Shown: piece by piece, positions 1 through 6,401 of the stretch
Layout: each line of letters begins with the position of its first letter
Numbering within the stretch: position 1 is the first letter of the stretch
Source: Sphingobacterium thalpophilum
GTDB lineage: Bacteria; Bacteroidota; Bacteroidia; Flavobacteriales; Flavobacteriaceae
Direction: 5' to 3'
DNA length: 7,948 nt
NCBI GenBank assembly: GCA_943328865.2
Contig: CALQBR020000049.1
Coordinates: 1 to 7,948 of the forward strand
The notes under the pieces: generated by a model
The model's input: the letters and a program-made list of their open reading frames with translations, nothing else
Databases searched by the model: none
What the model was told of the DNA's origin: nothing
Program-made: the position numbers and the translations under genes

Positions 1-15
1 CGGACATATCACGCG

Positions 16-46
16 CAAAAGTAAACATAAAACAATGATATACAAA
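16..46 (-). promoter_or_regulatory. Bacteroidota-type promoter reading out of the left edge
   Basis: Read on the minus strand, a TTTG (-33 element, 43-46) is followed by a 19-bp spacer and TACTTTTG (-7 element, 16-23). This matches the Bacteroidota primary sigma factor consensus TTTG/TAnnTTTG with ideal spacing. Transcription would start near position 8-9 and run leftwards, so the gene it serves lies outside the window. It is the best promoter match in the window. Confidence 0.7.
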
Positions 47-81
47 CTATATTATCCATCATATGATTTTTTATTAAAAAC

Positions 82-100
82 AATAATTCCAACAATTATT
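82..100 (-). terminator. Possible weak terminator after the tgt operon
   Basis: A 7-bp inverted repeat (AATAATT / AATTATT, 5-nt loop) lies 25 bp downstream of the EamA stop codon. On the minus strand it is followed by GTTTTT. The stem is entirely A-T, so the hairpin would be weak. Its position and the following T-run fit a terminator for the minus-strand operon, but the support is thin. Confidence 0.3.
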
Positions 101-124
101 TTGTTCTATTAAAGAAAACAAGCA

Positions 125-1009
125 TCACCCTTTTTCATTTTTATAAAACTTCAAAACTCCATTAAGAATAACGGTTAGGAGAATTATTATTGCACCAATA
201 TAAAAACCAGTACTCATTTTTTCCTTTTCCTGAAAAACAATAACCGCAAGAATAATTCCGTATATAGGTTCTAAATTTATAGTCAACATGACGGTGTAAG
301 GACTCAAAAACTCCATTACTTTAACCGAAACAATGAATGCATAAGCTGTGCAAATAGAACTTAAAATACCTAAATAGAGCCAATTGGCAGCAGATATTTT
401 AAAAAATACTACATTAAAACTATTAGTGAAAAATAAAAAAACAGAAAAGAAAATGACACCACCCAAGAGTTCGTAAAAAGAGATAACCGTTGCATTATAT
501 ACTTTGGCAAATTTACTATTGACAACTGAAAACAAAGCGGATAAGAACGCAGATGTCAAAGCCAAACAAATACCATAAGTATAATTCGTCTCTACATTAA
601 AGATAATATACAAGCCAAAAACCACGATTAAGCCAAAAATAACTTCATACCAAATTATTCTTTTACCATAGAGCAACGGCTCCAAAAATGAGGTGAAAAA
701 GGCACCCGTGGAAAGACAAGCCAATGTAACCGAGACATTTGAAACTTTAATAGCCTTGAAAAAAGTAAACCAGTGCAGGGCAATAATTAATCCTGCTAAT
801 AAAAACCCCAATAAAACCCTTGGTGGGACTTTCATTGGAATCTTTTTATAAACTACAAAGATAAGAATAAACCCTACCGCTAATAACATTCGGAACCACA
901 CTAATGGCAAGGCATCAAGTGAAATCAAAGCCCCTAAAACAGCGGTAAATCCCCAAATAAATACGATTAAATGAAGATGCAAATAGCTCCTTAAGTTATC
1001 GTTTAGCAT
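125..1009 (-). CDS. EamA/DMT-family membrane transporter
   Basis: This 294-residue inner-membrane protein belongs to the drug/metabolite transporter superfamily (EamA family), whose members usually export amino acids or other small metabolites. The length is normal for the family. Hydrophobic segments cover nearly the whole protein, consistent with ten helices arranged as two EamA repeats. The first repeat has the N-terminal W-G-F motif (residues 19-21) and ends near E110-P111. The second begins around residue 145 and has the matching L-E-P (246-248) before a helix closing in E-K. The substrate cannot be read from the sequence. The start codon lies inside the 3' end of the upstream permease gene (14-bp overlap in another frame), so the two are probably translationally coupled and this is the last gene of the tgt operon. 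Whether it shares a function with tgt or LPS export is unknown. Confidence 0.88.
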   Translation of the reverse strand: MLNDNLRSYLHLHLIVFIWGFTAVLGALISLDALPLVWFRMLLAVGFILIFVVYKKIPMKVPPRVLLGFLLAGLIIALHWFTFFKAIKVSNVSVTLACLSTGAFFTSFLEPLLYGKRIIWYEVIFGLIVVFGLYIIFNVETNYTYGICLALTSAFLSALFSVVNSKFAKVYNATVISFYELLGGVIFFSVFLFFTNSFNVVFFKISAANWLYLGILSSICTAYAFIVSVKVMEFLSPYTVMLTINLEPIYGIILAVIVFQEKEKMSTGFYIGAIIILLTVILNGVLKFYKNEKG

Positions 1010-2078
1010 TTCGAAGTAAATAGATTGCTAAAATACCGAAGATAAAATTAGGAAGCCAAACGGCTACAAATGGTGGAATACTGGATTTCTCAGCCAAGAC
1101 ACCGAATATTTTATCGAAGAATACAAACGAAAAGGCTAGACCAATTCCAATAGCCAAATTCAATCCCATTCCGCCTCTTCTTTTCATTGAGGAAACCGCA
1201 ACAGCTATAATAGTTAAAATAAAAGCAGAAACAGGGATGCTGTATTTTTTATAAAGCACCACTAAATAGATATTTATATTAGAAGAGCCGCGGCTTTTCT
1301 CTTTATCTATAAAACGATACAAATCCACAATTGGCAGGGTTTCCGCAACGTAAACTACAGGAGTTAAATCTTCCAAGTCAAAACTAAATACGGTATCTTT
1401 TTTTTCGGCTGATTCTATATGATCATTAAGCACCCCTACTTTTCTTTTGGTATAGTCAAACAAAGTGTAGGAACTGTCCTTAGGATTCCATTTGATTGTA
1501 TTGGCTGTTATTTTAAAATCGAGTTTTTGATTTTTAAATTTCTCCAATGAAAAATTAAAAGCCATCTTGGCGTTTTGATTAAAGTTTCCAACGTAAATAA
1601 ATTCGTCTTTGCTAATCTGTCTAAAGACATCGGAATGGTCACGCATGGCCTCTAAACCACCTTTTTTTAAATAGGTATATCTAAAATTATTAAAACCCTC
1701 ACTGGCTCTAGGCACAATAAAAATGCCCATCAATAAAGCAAAAATAGAAATAATGCTAGCCCCCATAATAAAAGGGCGCATAAATCTAGAAAATGAAATA
1801 CCAGAGCTTAGAATAGCAATAATTTCAGTATTGTTGGCTAGTTTTGAAGTGAACCAAATCACTGATAAAAATAAAAAAATAGGGAATAATAAATTAGCAA
1901 AATAAATAGTAAAATAAACATAATAGATTGCAATATCCAATAAAGGGATTTTATTCTCTATCATTTCGCCAACTTTCTCCGAAACATCAATGACAATTCC
2001 AATAGGAATAAACATAAATAGCATCACGAAAAATGTTGCCAAATATCTTTTCAGTATGTATTTGTCTATTATTTTCAT
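996..2078 (-). CDS. LptF/LptG-family lipopolysaccharide export permease (YjgP/YjgQ)
   Basis: This 360-residue permease belongs to the LptF/LptG family. In E. coli LptF and LptG form the membrane part of the LptB2FG ABC exporter, which extracts LPS from the inner membrane and passes it to the LptC/LptA bridge. Three N-terminal helices (about 12-31, 57-77, 103-123) are followed by a soluble, strand-rich region (about 140-250) matching the periplasmic beta-jellyroll. Three C-terminal helices follow (about 276-297, 304-323, 335-355). The opening I-D-K-Y-I-L-K-R-Y and the cytoplasmic N-T-E-I-I-A-I-L-S-S-G stretch (83-93), which contacts the LptB ATPase in characterised members, are typical. Sequence alone does not say whether it is LptF or LptG, so no symbol is given. 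It follows tgt by 75 bp and overlaps the EamA gene downstream. Confidence 0.9.
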   Translation of the reverse strand: MKIIDKYILKRYLATFFVMLFMFIPIGIVIDVSEKVGEMIENKIPLLDIAIYYVYFTIYFANLLFPIFLFLSVIWFTSKLANNTEIIAILSSGISFSRFMRPFIMGASIISIFALLMGIFIVPRASEGFNNFRYTYLKKGGLEAMRDHSDVFRQISKDEFIYVGNFNQNAKMAFNFSLEKFKNQKLDFKITANTIKWNPKDSSYTLFDYTKRKVGVLNDHIESAEKKDTVFSFDLEDLTPVVYVAETLPIVDLYRFIDKEKSRGSSNINIYLVVLYKKYSIPVSAFILTIIAVAVSSMKRRGGMGLNLAIGIGLAFSFVFFDKIFGVLAEKSSIPPFVAVWLPNFIFGILAIYLLRNAKR

Positions 2079-2153
2079 TTTTATTGAATCGGTTATTTGC
2101 TAATGTAGCCCTTCCAAATTATTCATTCGTATTGGATAGAAACAATTCATTGA

Positions 2154-3284
2154 CTATAATCTTTGGCTCATTTGTTTCACCATTTTTTCTTTCCAAACAT
2201 AAAAATCTCCTGCTAAGATATGTTTTCTTGCCTCACGAACCAACCACATATAGAACCCTAGGTTGTGAATGGTTGCGATTTGCTTTCCAAGATACTCATT
2301 GGCGGCAAAAAGATGACGCAAATAGGCTTTCGAATATTCGGTATCTACAAAAGTAATGGCCATTTCATCTATCGGAGAAAAATCATCTTCCCATTTTTTA
2401 TTCTTGATGTTAATCGTGCCATTTGCCGTAAATAACATTCCGTTACGGGCATTTCGGGTAGGCATCACACAATCGAACATGTCAATTCCGAGAGCGATAT
2501 TTTCTAATATATTAATTGGCGTTCCAACACCCATCAAATAGCGGGGTTTGTCTTCGGGTAAAATAGCAGTCACAATTTCAGTCATCGCATACATTTCCTC
2601 TGCGGGCTCCCCAACTGACAATCCTCCAATGGCATTTCCTTGAGCACCTGCATTGGCAATATACTCAGCTGACTGTTGACGTAAATCTTTATAGGTACTT
2701 CCCTGAACAATTGGAAAAAAAGTCTGATCGTAACCATATTTGGTTGGGACTTTTTCTAAATGATTAATACAACGATCTAACCAACGGTGGGTCATGTGCA
2801 TCGAGCGTTGTGCATAACGAAAATCACAAGGATAAGGCGTACATTCATCAAAAGCCATAATAATATCAGCGCCAATAGTACGCTGAATTTCCATCACATT
2901 TTCGGGGGTAAAAAAATGAAAAGAGCCGTCAATATGTGATTTAAACTTCACTCCTTCCTCCTTTATTTTTCTATTTGAAGAAAGTGAATACACTTGGTAC
3001 CCGCCAGAATCAGTCAATATATTTCGATCCCAATTCATGAATTTGTGCAATCCACCAGCTTTTTCTATGATCTGAGTTTGTGGACGTAAATATAAATGGT
3101 AGGTATTGCCTAGAATAATATCAGGATTAATATCCTCTTTCAACTCCCTCTGATGGACTCCTTTTACTGAAGCTACCGTCCCAACAGGCATAAAAATAGG
3201 TGTTTCAATAACTCCGTGGTCGGTTGTTATGCTTCCAGCTCTGGCTTTTGATAGCGGATCTTTATGTAGTAAATCAAATTTCAT
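2154..3284 (-). CDS. tgt: Queuine/preQ1 tRNA-guanine transglycosylase, lacking the zinc cysteines
   Basis: Tgt swaps guanine-34 for preQ1 in the anticodon of GUN tRNAs (Asp, Asn, His, Tyr), the committed step of queuosine formation on tRNA. The 376-residue length is normal. Visible active-site motifs are D-S-G-G-Y (92-96; D92, and Y96 which stacks on the base), F-D-E-C (145-148, D146), V-Q-G (193-195), G-G-L-S-V-G-E (220-226), Y-L-M-G-V-G (249-254) and M-F-D-C-V-M-P-T-R-N-A-R-N-G (269-282). D271 corresponds to the nucleophile D280 of Zymomonas Tgt. The C-terminal zinc site is altered: the usual C-x-C-x-x-C aligns without gaps to A309, T311 and D314, while the fourth ligand, histidine, is kept (H340 in T-I-H-N-L). 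I recall this as common in flavobacterial Tgt, so the enzyme is probably active. It is the first gene of the tgt-permease-EamA operon, with a TATCTTTG box just upstream. The predicted leader of about 13 nt is too short for a preQ1 riboswitch. Confidence 0.95.
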   Translation of the reverse strand: MKFDLLHKDPLSKARAGSITTDHGVIETPIFMPVGTVASVKGVHQRELKEDINPDIILGNTYHLYLRPQTQIIEKAGGLHKFMNWDRNILTDSGGYQVYSLSSNRKIKEEGVKFKSHIDGSFHFFTPENVMEIQRTIGADIIMAFDECTPYPCDFRYAQRSMHMTHRWLDRCINHLEKVPTKYGYDQTFFPIVQGSTYKDLRQQSAEYIANAGAQGNAIGGLSVGEPAEEMYAMTEIVTAILPEDKPRYLMGVGTPINILENIALGIDMFDCVMPTRNARNGMLFTANGTINIKNKKWEDDFSPIDEMAITFVDTEYSKAYLRHLFAANEYLGKQIATIHNLGFYMWLVREARKHILAGDFYVWKEKMVKQMSQRL

Positions 3285-3303
3285 ATAGGCATTTTTCAGT
3301 CGG

Positions 3304-3311
3304 CAAAGATA
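3304..3311 (-). promoter_or_regulatory. -7 box of the tgt operon promoter
   Basis: On the minus strand this reads TATCTTTG, an exact fit to TAnnTTTG, ending 19 bp before the tgt start codon. No TTG/TTTG element is visible at the expected upstream distance; the heptamer repeat at 3315-3347 occupies that position instead. Confidence 0.6.
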
Positions 3312-3314
3312 AGA

Positions 3315-3347
3315 GAATTGTGAATTGTGAATTGTGAATTGTGAATT
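3315..3347. repeat. Heptamer tandem repeat (GAATTGT, about 4.7 copies)
   Basis: There are four perfect copies of GAATTGT (3315-3321, 3322-3328, 3329-3335, 3336-3342) followed by a partial GAATT. The array begins 3 bp upstream of the tgt -7 box and fills the spacer and -33 region. Seven is not a multiple of three, but the array is intergenic, so a change in copy number would alter promoter geometry and not a reading frame. Confidence 0.9.
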
Positions 3348-3348
3348 T

Positions 3349-3588
3349 AATTAACACGGAATATACAATTGGACTTGACACCTTCATGAATCGGATTCCT
3401 ATCTAAATTAAAAATCAAATCTCCACCACTAGGTCTATTAAATAAGATCTACTTTATTTTATAGCTACACCAAGATGTAATCGATAGAAAATCAAAGAAT
3501 TACTGCATGCAATTAGTTAATTAACAGTTGATTAGAATATTTATTCTCTAAATTTACAATTATAATGAGATGATAAACAACCCATTGC
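3349..3588. other. Non-coding part of the tgt/DUF892 divergent intergenic region
   Basis: I see no convincing gene or RNA here. The stretch is AT-rich with stop codons in all frames. It contains a few short palindromes: GAATC-G-GATTC (3388-3398), TGCATGCA (3504-3511) and GTTAATTAAC (3516-3525). The last two are separated by only 4 bp and could form an operator for one of the flanking divergent genes. Short palindromes are expected by chance in AT-rich DNA, so this is noted without a functional call. Confidence 0.4.
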
Positions 3589-3619
3589 TTGTACTATAAA
3601 TAGTTGGAATATAGTTTTG
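3589..3619 (+). promoter_or_regulatory. Candidate promoter of the DUF892 gene
   Basis: TTG (3589-3591), a 20-bp spacer and TAGTTTTG (3612-3619) match the Bacteroidota TTG/TAnnTTTG promoter pattern. The transcript would start near 3626, giving a leader of about 59 nt before the ATG at 3685. Confidence 0.5.
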
Positions 3620-3684
3620 GGTTTATAAAATAAAGTGCCCCATTTTTATTTTTTAAAATTAAATTAATATTTAAAACAATTATT

Positions 3685-4245
3685 ATGGAAACGACAATCA
3701 AGAAACAAGCGATTGCAAAAGAAGTAGCAAAAGCAAAATTACCAGCAAACCAAGGACTTAGGGATTTGTTTGAGGGGGGATTAAAAGACATTTATTGGGC
3801 AGAAAAGGTATTGACCAAAACCTTACCTAAGATGGCCAAAAATGCAACTACGCCAGAGTTAGTGACGGCATTAAACAGTCAATTAAAAGAAAAACAAGAA
3901 CATGTTTCTCGTTTAGAGCAAATCTTTAAGACTTCAGGAATTAAGCCTAGTGCCCAAAAATGTGAGGCTATGGAGGGATTACTAAAAGAGAGCAATACGT
4001 TAATGGCATCAACCCAAATGGGAGTGGTCAGAGATGCGGGATTAATTGCTGCGGGACAAAAAGTTAAACATTACGAAATTGCAAGTTACGGCACCTTGCA
4101 CGCCTATGCCAAAACGCTTGGAGAAGAAAATGCAGCCAAATTGTTGGAGATGACTCTTGCGGAAGAGAAAAAAACAGATGCCATTTTAACAGCAATTGCG
4201 ATGTCTGAAATAAACCCAAATGCGGCAGATAAAATTAAAATATAA
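3685..4245 (+). CDS. YciF-like ferritin-fold protein (DUF892)
   Basis: This 186-residue soluble protein belongs to the DUF892/YciE-YciF family, four-helix ferritin-like bundles often linked to stress responses but with no settled biochemical activity. The family core starts around residue 22 with L-R-D-L-F-E-G-G-L-K-D-I-Y-W-A-E-K (E40 in helix 1). It continues through A-M-E-G-L (95-99), V-R-D-A-G-L-I-A-A (115-123), H-Y-E-I-A-S-Y-G-T-L (129-138) and the final helix with A-E-E-K-K-T-D (159-165). The first 20 residues are a Lys/Ala-rich extension. Two positions I expect to be acidic in relatives are lysine: K68 in the helix-2 L-E-x-x-K-E-H stretch, and K128 in K-V-E-H-Y-E. Metal binding may therefore be altered. 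The gene stands alone, with its own promoter and a strong terminator, so it is probably monocistronic. Confidence 0.88.
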   Translation: METTIKKQAIAKEVAKAKLPANQGLRDLFEGGLKDIYWAEKVLTKTLPKMAKNATTPELVTALNSQLKEKQEHVSRLEQIFKTSGIKPSAQKCEAMEGLLKESNTLMASTQMGVVRDAGLIAAGQKVKHYEIASYGTLHAYAKTLGEENAAKLLEMTLAEEKKTDAILTAIAMSEINPNAADKIKI

Positions 4246-4289
4246 TTGGTTGGGAAATAGAGAATTTAGATACAGTTGGTTCAGTATTT

Positions 4290-4323
4290 AAATAAGGCCT
4301 GCATCAAGCAGGCTTTATTTTTT
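4290..4323 (+). terminator. Intrinsic terminator of the DUF892 gene
   Basis: A 13-bp stem (4290-4302 with 4308-4320, one G-U pair, core GCCTGC/GCAGGC) closes a 5-nt loop. T residues within and after the right arm form the U-tract. It lies 44 bp after the stop codon and insulates the gene from the transketolase promoter. Confidence 0.88.
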
Positions 4324-4401
4324 AATTGTAATTCAATGGCTTTTTTATACAATTTACAAAAATCGAACAATCTAATAACGGGAAAAATCCAATTATCTGA
4401 T

Positions 4402-4409
4402 TATCTTTG
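4402..4409 (+). promoter_or_regulatory. -7 box of the transketolase operon promoter
   Basis: TATCTTTG matches TAnnTTTG exactly and lies 26 bp before the ATG, giving a leader of about 20 nt. No TTG is present at the usual distance upstream, so the -33 element is weak or absent. Confidence 0.55.
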
Positions 4410-4435
4410 CGCGAGTTATTAATTTTTCACTTAAA

Positions 4436-5287
4436 ATGAAGCCTACCACACCACAATTAAACGATTTAACTATTCAAGTCAGACGAGATATTCTTCGAAT
4501 GGTACACGCTGTAAATTCAGGTCATCCCGGCGGTTCGCTAGGGTGTACCGAGTTTTTGGTTGCCTTATATCAAAACCTAATGGACCGAAATGAAGGATTC
4601 GATATGGATGGGATTGGCGAAGATCTTTTCTTTCTTTCCAACGGTCATATTTCTCCTGTTTTTTATAGCGTTTTGGCCAGAAGCGGTTATTTCCCCGTTT
4701 CAGAATTAGCGACTTTCCGACTTATTAATTCCAGATTACAAGGACATCCAACTACTCATGATGGATTACCAGGAGTACGAATGGCATCTGGTTCTTTAGG
4801 ACAAGGATTATCTGTAGGTATTGGTGCCGCTCAGGCAAAAAAATTAAACGGTGACAATCATCTGATATATACGCTTCATGGTGATGGTGAATTACAGGAA
4901 GGTCAAAACTGGGAAGCGATTATGTATGCCTCTGCTAAAAAAGTAGACAACCTAATTGCTACCATCGATTTAAACGGGAAACAAATTGATGGAACCACTG
5001 ACGAGGTTTTGTCTATGGGAAGTATTCGTGCTAAATTTGAAGCTTTTGATTGGGAAGTACTCGAAATCGCAAAAGGAAATGACATTGAAGCCATTATAGC
5101 AGGAATGAAAGATGCGAAATCAAGAACCGGAAAAGGAAAACCAGTTTGTGTTTTATTGCATACCGAAATGGGCAACGGTGTTGACTTTATGATGTACAGT
5201 CACGCTTGGCATGGTAAAGCACCCAATGACGCACAACTTGAAAATGCTCTGGCACAAAACTATACAGAAGGCGAAAGCGATTATTAA
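4436..5287 (+). CDS. Transketolase, N-terminal (TPP-binding) subunit
   Basis: This is the N-terminal half of a transketolase encoded as two genes. The enzyme moves two-carbon ketol units between sugar phosphates in the non-oxidative pentose phosphate pathway, using thiamine diphosphate and a divalent metal. The 283 residues correspond to the pyrophosphate-binding domain. Visible motifs are S-G-H-P-G-G (28-33), S-N-G-H (68-71), Q-G-H-P (102-105), G-S-L-G-Q-G-L-S-V-G (119-128), and the TPP/metal motif G-D-G-E-L-Q-E-G-Q-N-W-E (149-160) leading to D-L-N-G-K-Q-I-D-G (178-186). H-A-W-H-G-K-A-P-N closes the domain (256-264). The start is fixed by the promoter 26 bp upstream and by the family motifs beginning soon after. 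The C-terminal half follows 83 bp downstream in the same direction, so the two almost certainly form one enzyme. Confidence 0.95.
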   Translation: MKPTTPQLNDLTIQVRRDILRMVHAVNSGHPGGSLGCTEFLVALYQNLMDRNEGFDMDGIGEDLFFLSNGHISPVFYSVLARSGYFPVSELATFRLINSRLQGHPTTHDGLPGVRMASGSLGQGLSVGIGAAQAKKLNGDNHLIYTLHGDGELQEGQNWEAIMYASAKKVDNLIATIDLNGKQIDGTTDEVLSMGSIRAKFEAFDWEVLEIAKGNDIEAIIAGMKDAKSRTGKGKPVCVLLHTEMGNGVDFMMYSHAWHGKAPNDAQLENALAQNYTEGESDY

Positions 5288-5370
5288 ATAATTCTGAATT
5301 GGAAGTTTTGGAATGCTTTTTTCTGAATCTTTCCATTTTTAATTCCTTGAATCTTTGATTTTTAAAATAA

Positions 5371-6324
5371 ATGAAAAAATATACAAATACTGGCAGTAAA
5401 GATACCCGTTCTGGTTTTGGAGCAGGAATGACTGAATTAGGTCAAAAAAATGAAAATGTGGTGGCCCTTTGTGCCGACTTAATCGGATCGTTAAAATTTG
5501 ATGATTTCAAGAAAAACCACCCAGAGCGTTTTTTTCAAATCGGAATTGCAGAAGCCAATATGATTGGTATTGCAGCTGGCTTAACCATTGGAGGTAAAAT
5601 TCCTTTCACAGGTACTTTTGCTAACTTTTCTACAGGAAGAGTGTACGATCAAATTCGCCAATCGGTAGCCTATTCTGACAAAAACGTAAAAATTTGTGCT
5701 TCTCATGTGGGTTTAACGTTAGGAGAAGATGGTGCTACACACCAAATTTTAGAAGATATCGGATTGATGAAAATGCTACCCGGAATGACCGTAATCAACA
5801 CTTGTGATTACAACCAAACCAAAGCAGCTACATTGGCTCTTGCCGATCATCATGGCCCAGCGTATTTGCGTTTTGGACGCCCTGTAGTCCCTAATTTTAT
5901 GCCTGCAGATGAACCTTTCGTTATTGGAAAAGCAATTCTTTTAAACGAAGGAACCGACGTTACGATTGTCGCTACGGGACATTTGGTTTGGGAAGCTTTA
6001 TTAGCAGCCGAAGCATTGGAAGCAAAAGGAATTTCAGCTGAAGTAATCAATATCCACACGATTAAACCATTAGACGAAGCGGCTATTTTAAAATCTTTGG
6101 ATAAGACAAAATGTATTGTAACTGCTGAAGAGCACAACATTCTTGGTGGTCTTGGAGAAAGTGTTGCTCGTGTTTTGTCTTTAAATCAGCCAGCTCCACA
6201 AGAATTTGTTGCCGTTCAGGATAGTTTTGGCGAAAGCGGTACTCCAGAACAATTAATGGACAAATACAAGTTAAACAATCAGGCAATAGTTGAAGCTGTT
6301 GAGAAAGTTTTGACAAGAAAGTAA
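5371..6324 (+). CDS. Transketolase, C-terminal subunit
   Basis: This 317-residue protein supplies the pyrimidine-binding and C-terminal domains that complete the transketolase begun by the preceding gene. Visible motifs are G-I-A-E-A-N-M (58-64), where E61 corresponds to the glutamate that activates the TPP aminopyrimidine; G-E-D-G-A-T-H-Q (118-125), whose histidine contacts substrate in full-length enzymes; and Y-L-R-F-G-R-P (165-171). The C-terminal domain starts near residue 185 with T-A-E-E-H-N-I-L-G-G-L-G (251-262) and F-G-E-S-G-T-P (286-292). The 83-bp gap upstream has no convincing promoter or terminator, so cotranscription is likely. 1-deoxyxylulose-5-phosphate synthase shares these domains but is a single longer protein, so transketolase is preferred. 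Transcription ends at the inverted repeat 14 bp after the stop. Confidence 0.95.
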   Translation: MKKYTNTGSKDTRSGFGAGMTELGQKNENVVALCADLIGSLKFDDFKKNHPERFFQIGIAEANMIGIAAGLTIGGKIPFTGTFANFSTGRVYDQIRQSVAYSDKNVKICASHVGLTLGEDGATHQILEDIGLMKMLPGMTVINTCDYNQTKAATLALADHHGPAYLRFGRPVVPNFMPADEPFVIGKAILLNEGTDVTIVATGHLVWEALLAAEALEAKGISAEVINIHTIKPLDEAAILKSLDKTKCIVTAEEHNILGGLGESVARVLSLNQPAPQEFVAVQDSFGESGTPEQLMDKYKLNNQAIVEAVEKVLTRK

Positions 6325-6337
6325 TTCTTTATTGATA

Positions 6338-6384
6338 TTCATAAAAAAATGCCGTTTCAAATTGAAACGGCATTTTTTTATGAA
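6338..6384. terminator. Bidirectional terminator, perfect 47-bp inverted repeat
   Basis: The 23-bp arms 6338-6360 and 6362-6384 are exactly complementary around position 6361. The core is ATGCCGTTTC / GAAACGGCAT, flanked by A7 on the left and T7 on the right, so the hairpin carries a U-tract on either strand. It sits between convergent genes (stops at 6324 and 6402) and should terminate both. Confidence 0.92.
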
Positions 6385-6401
6385 AATTTTTATTTATTTA
6401 A

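Noticed and set aside
2033..2541. Plus-strand open frames antisense to tgt and the permease start
   Set aside because: They lie opposite the strongly conserved tgt coding sequence and encode nothing recognisable.
3284..3311. preQ1 riboswitch in the tgt leader
   Set aside because: The predicted leader from the TATCTTTG box is only about 13 nt, too short for any known preQ1 aptamer, and no such hairpin is visible upstream.
3315..3347. CRISPR-like repeat
   Set aside because: The 7-bp units are contiguous with no spacers, so this is a simple tandem repeat.
3375..3380. TTGACA resembling a sigma-70 -35 element
   Set aside because: There is no TATAAT-like partner at a usable distance, and promoters in this lineage use TTTG/TAnnTTTG.
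3594..3791. Minus-strand open frame of 65 codons across the DUF892 start
   Set aside because: It overlaps the well-supported DUF892 gene and its promoter and resembles no family I know; hydrophobic composition arises from AT-rich antisense DNA.
4903..6316. Minus-strand open frames inside the transketolase genes
   Set aside because: They are antisense shadows of highly conserved coding sequence with no promoter or family signature.
4436..6324. Frameshifted single transketolase gene
   Set aside because: The two halves are separated by 83 bp of non-coding DNA, each has an ATG and a complete domain, and split genes are normal in this group.
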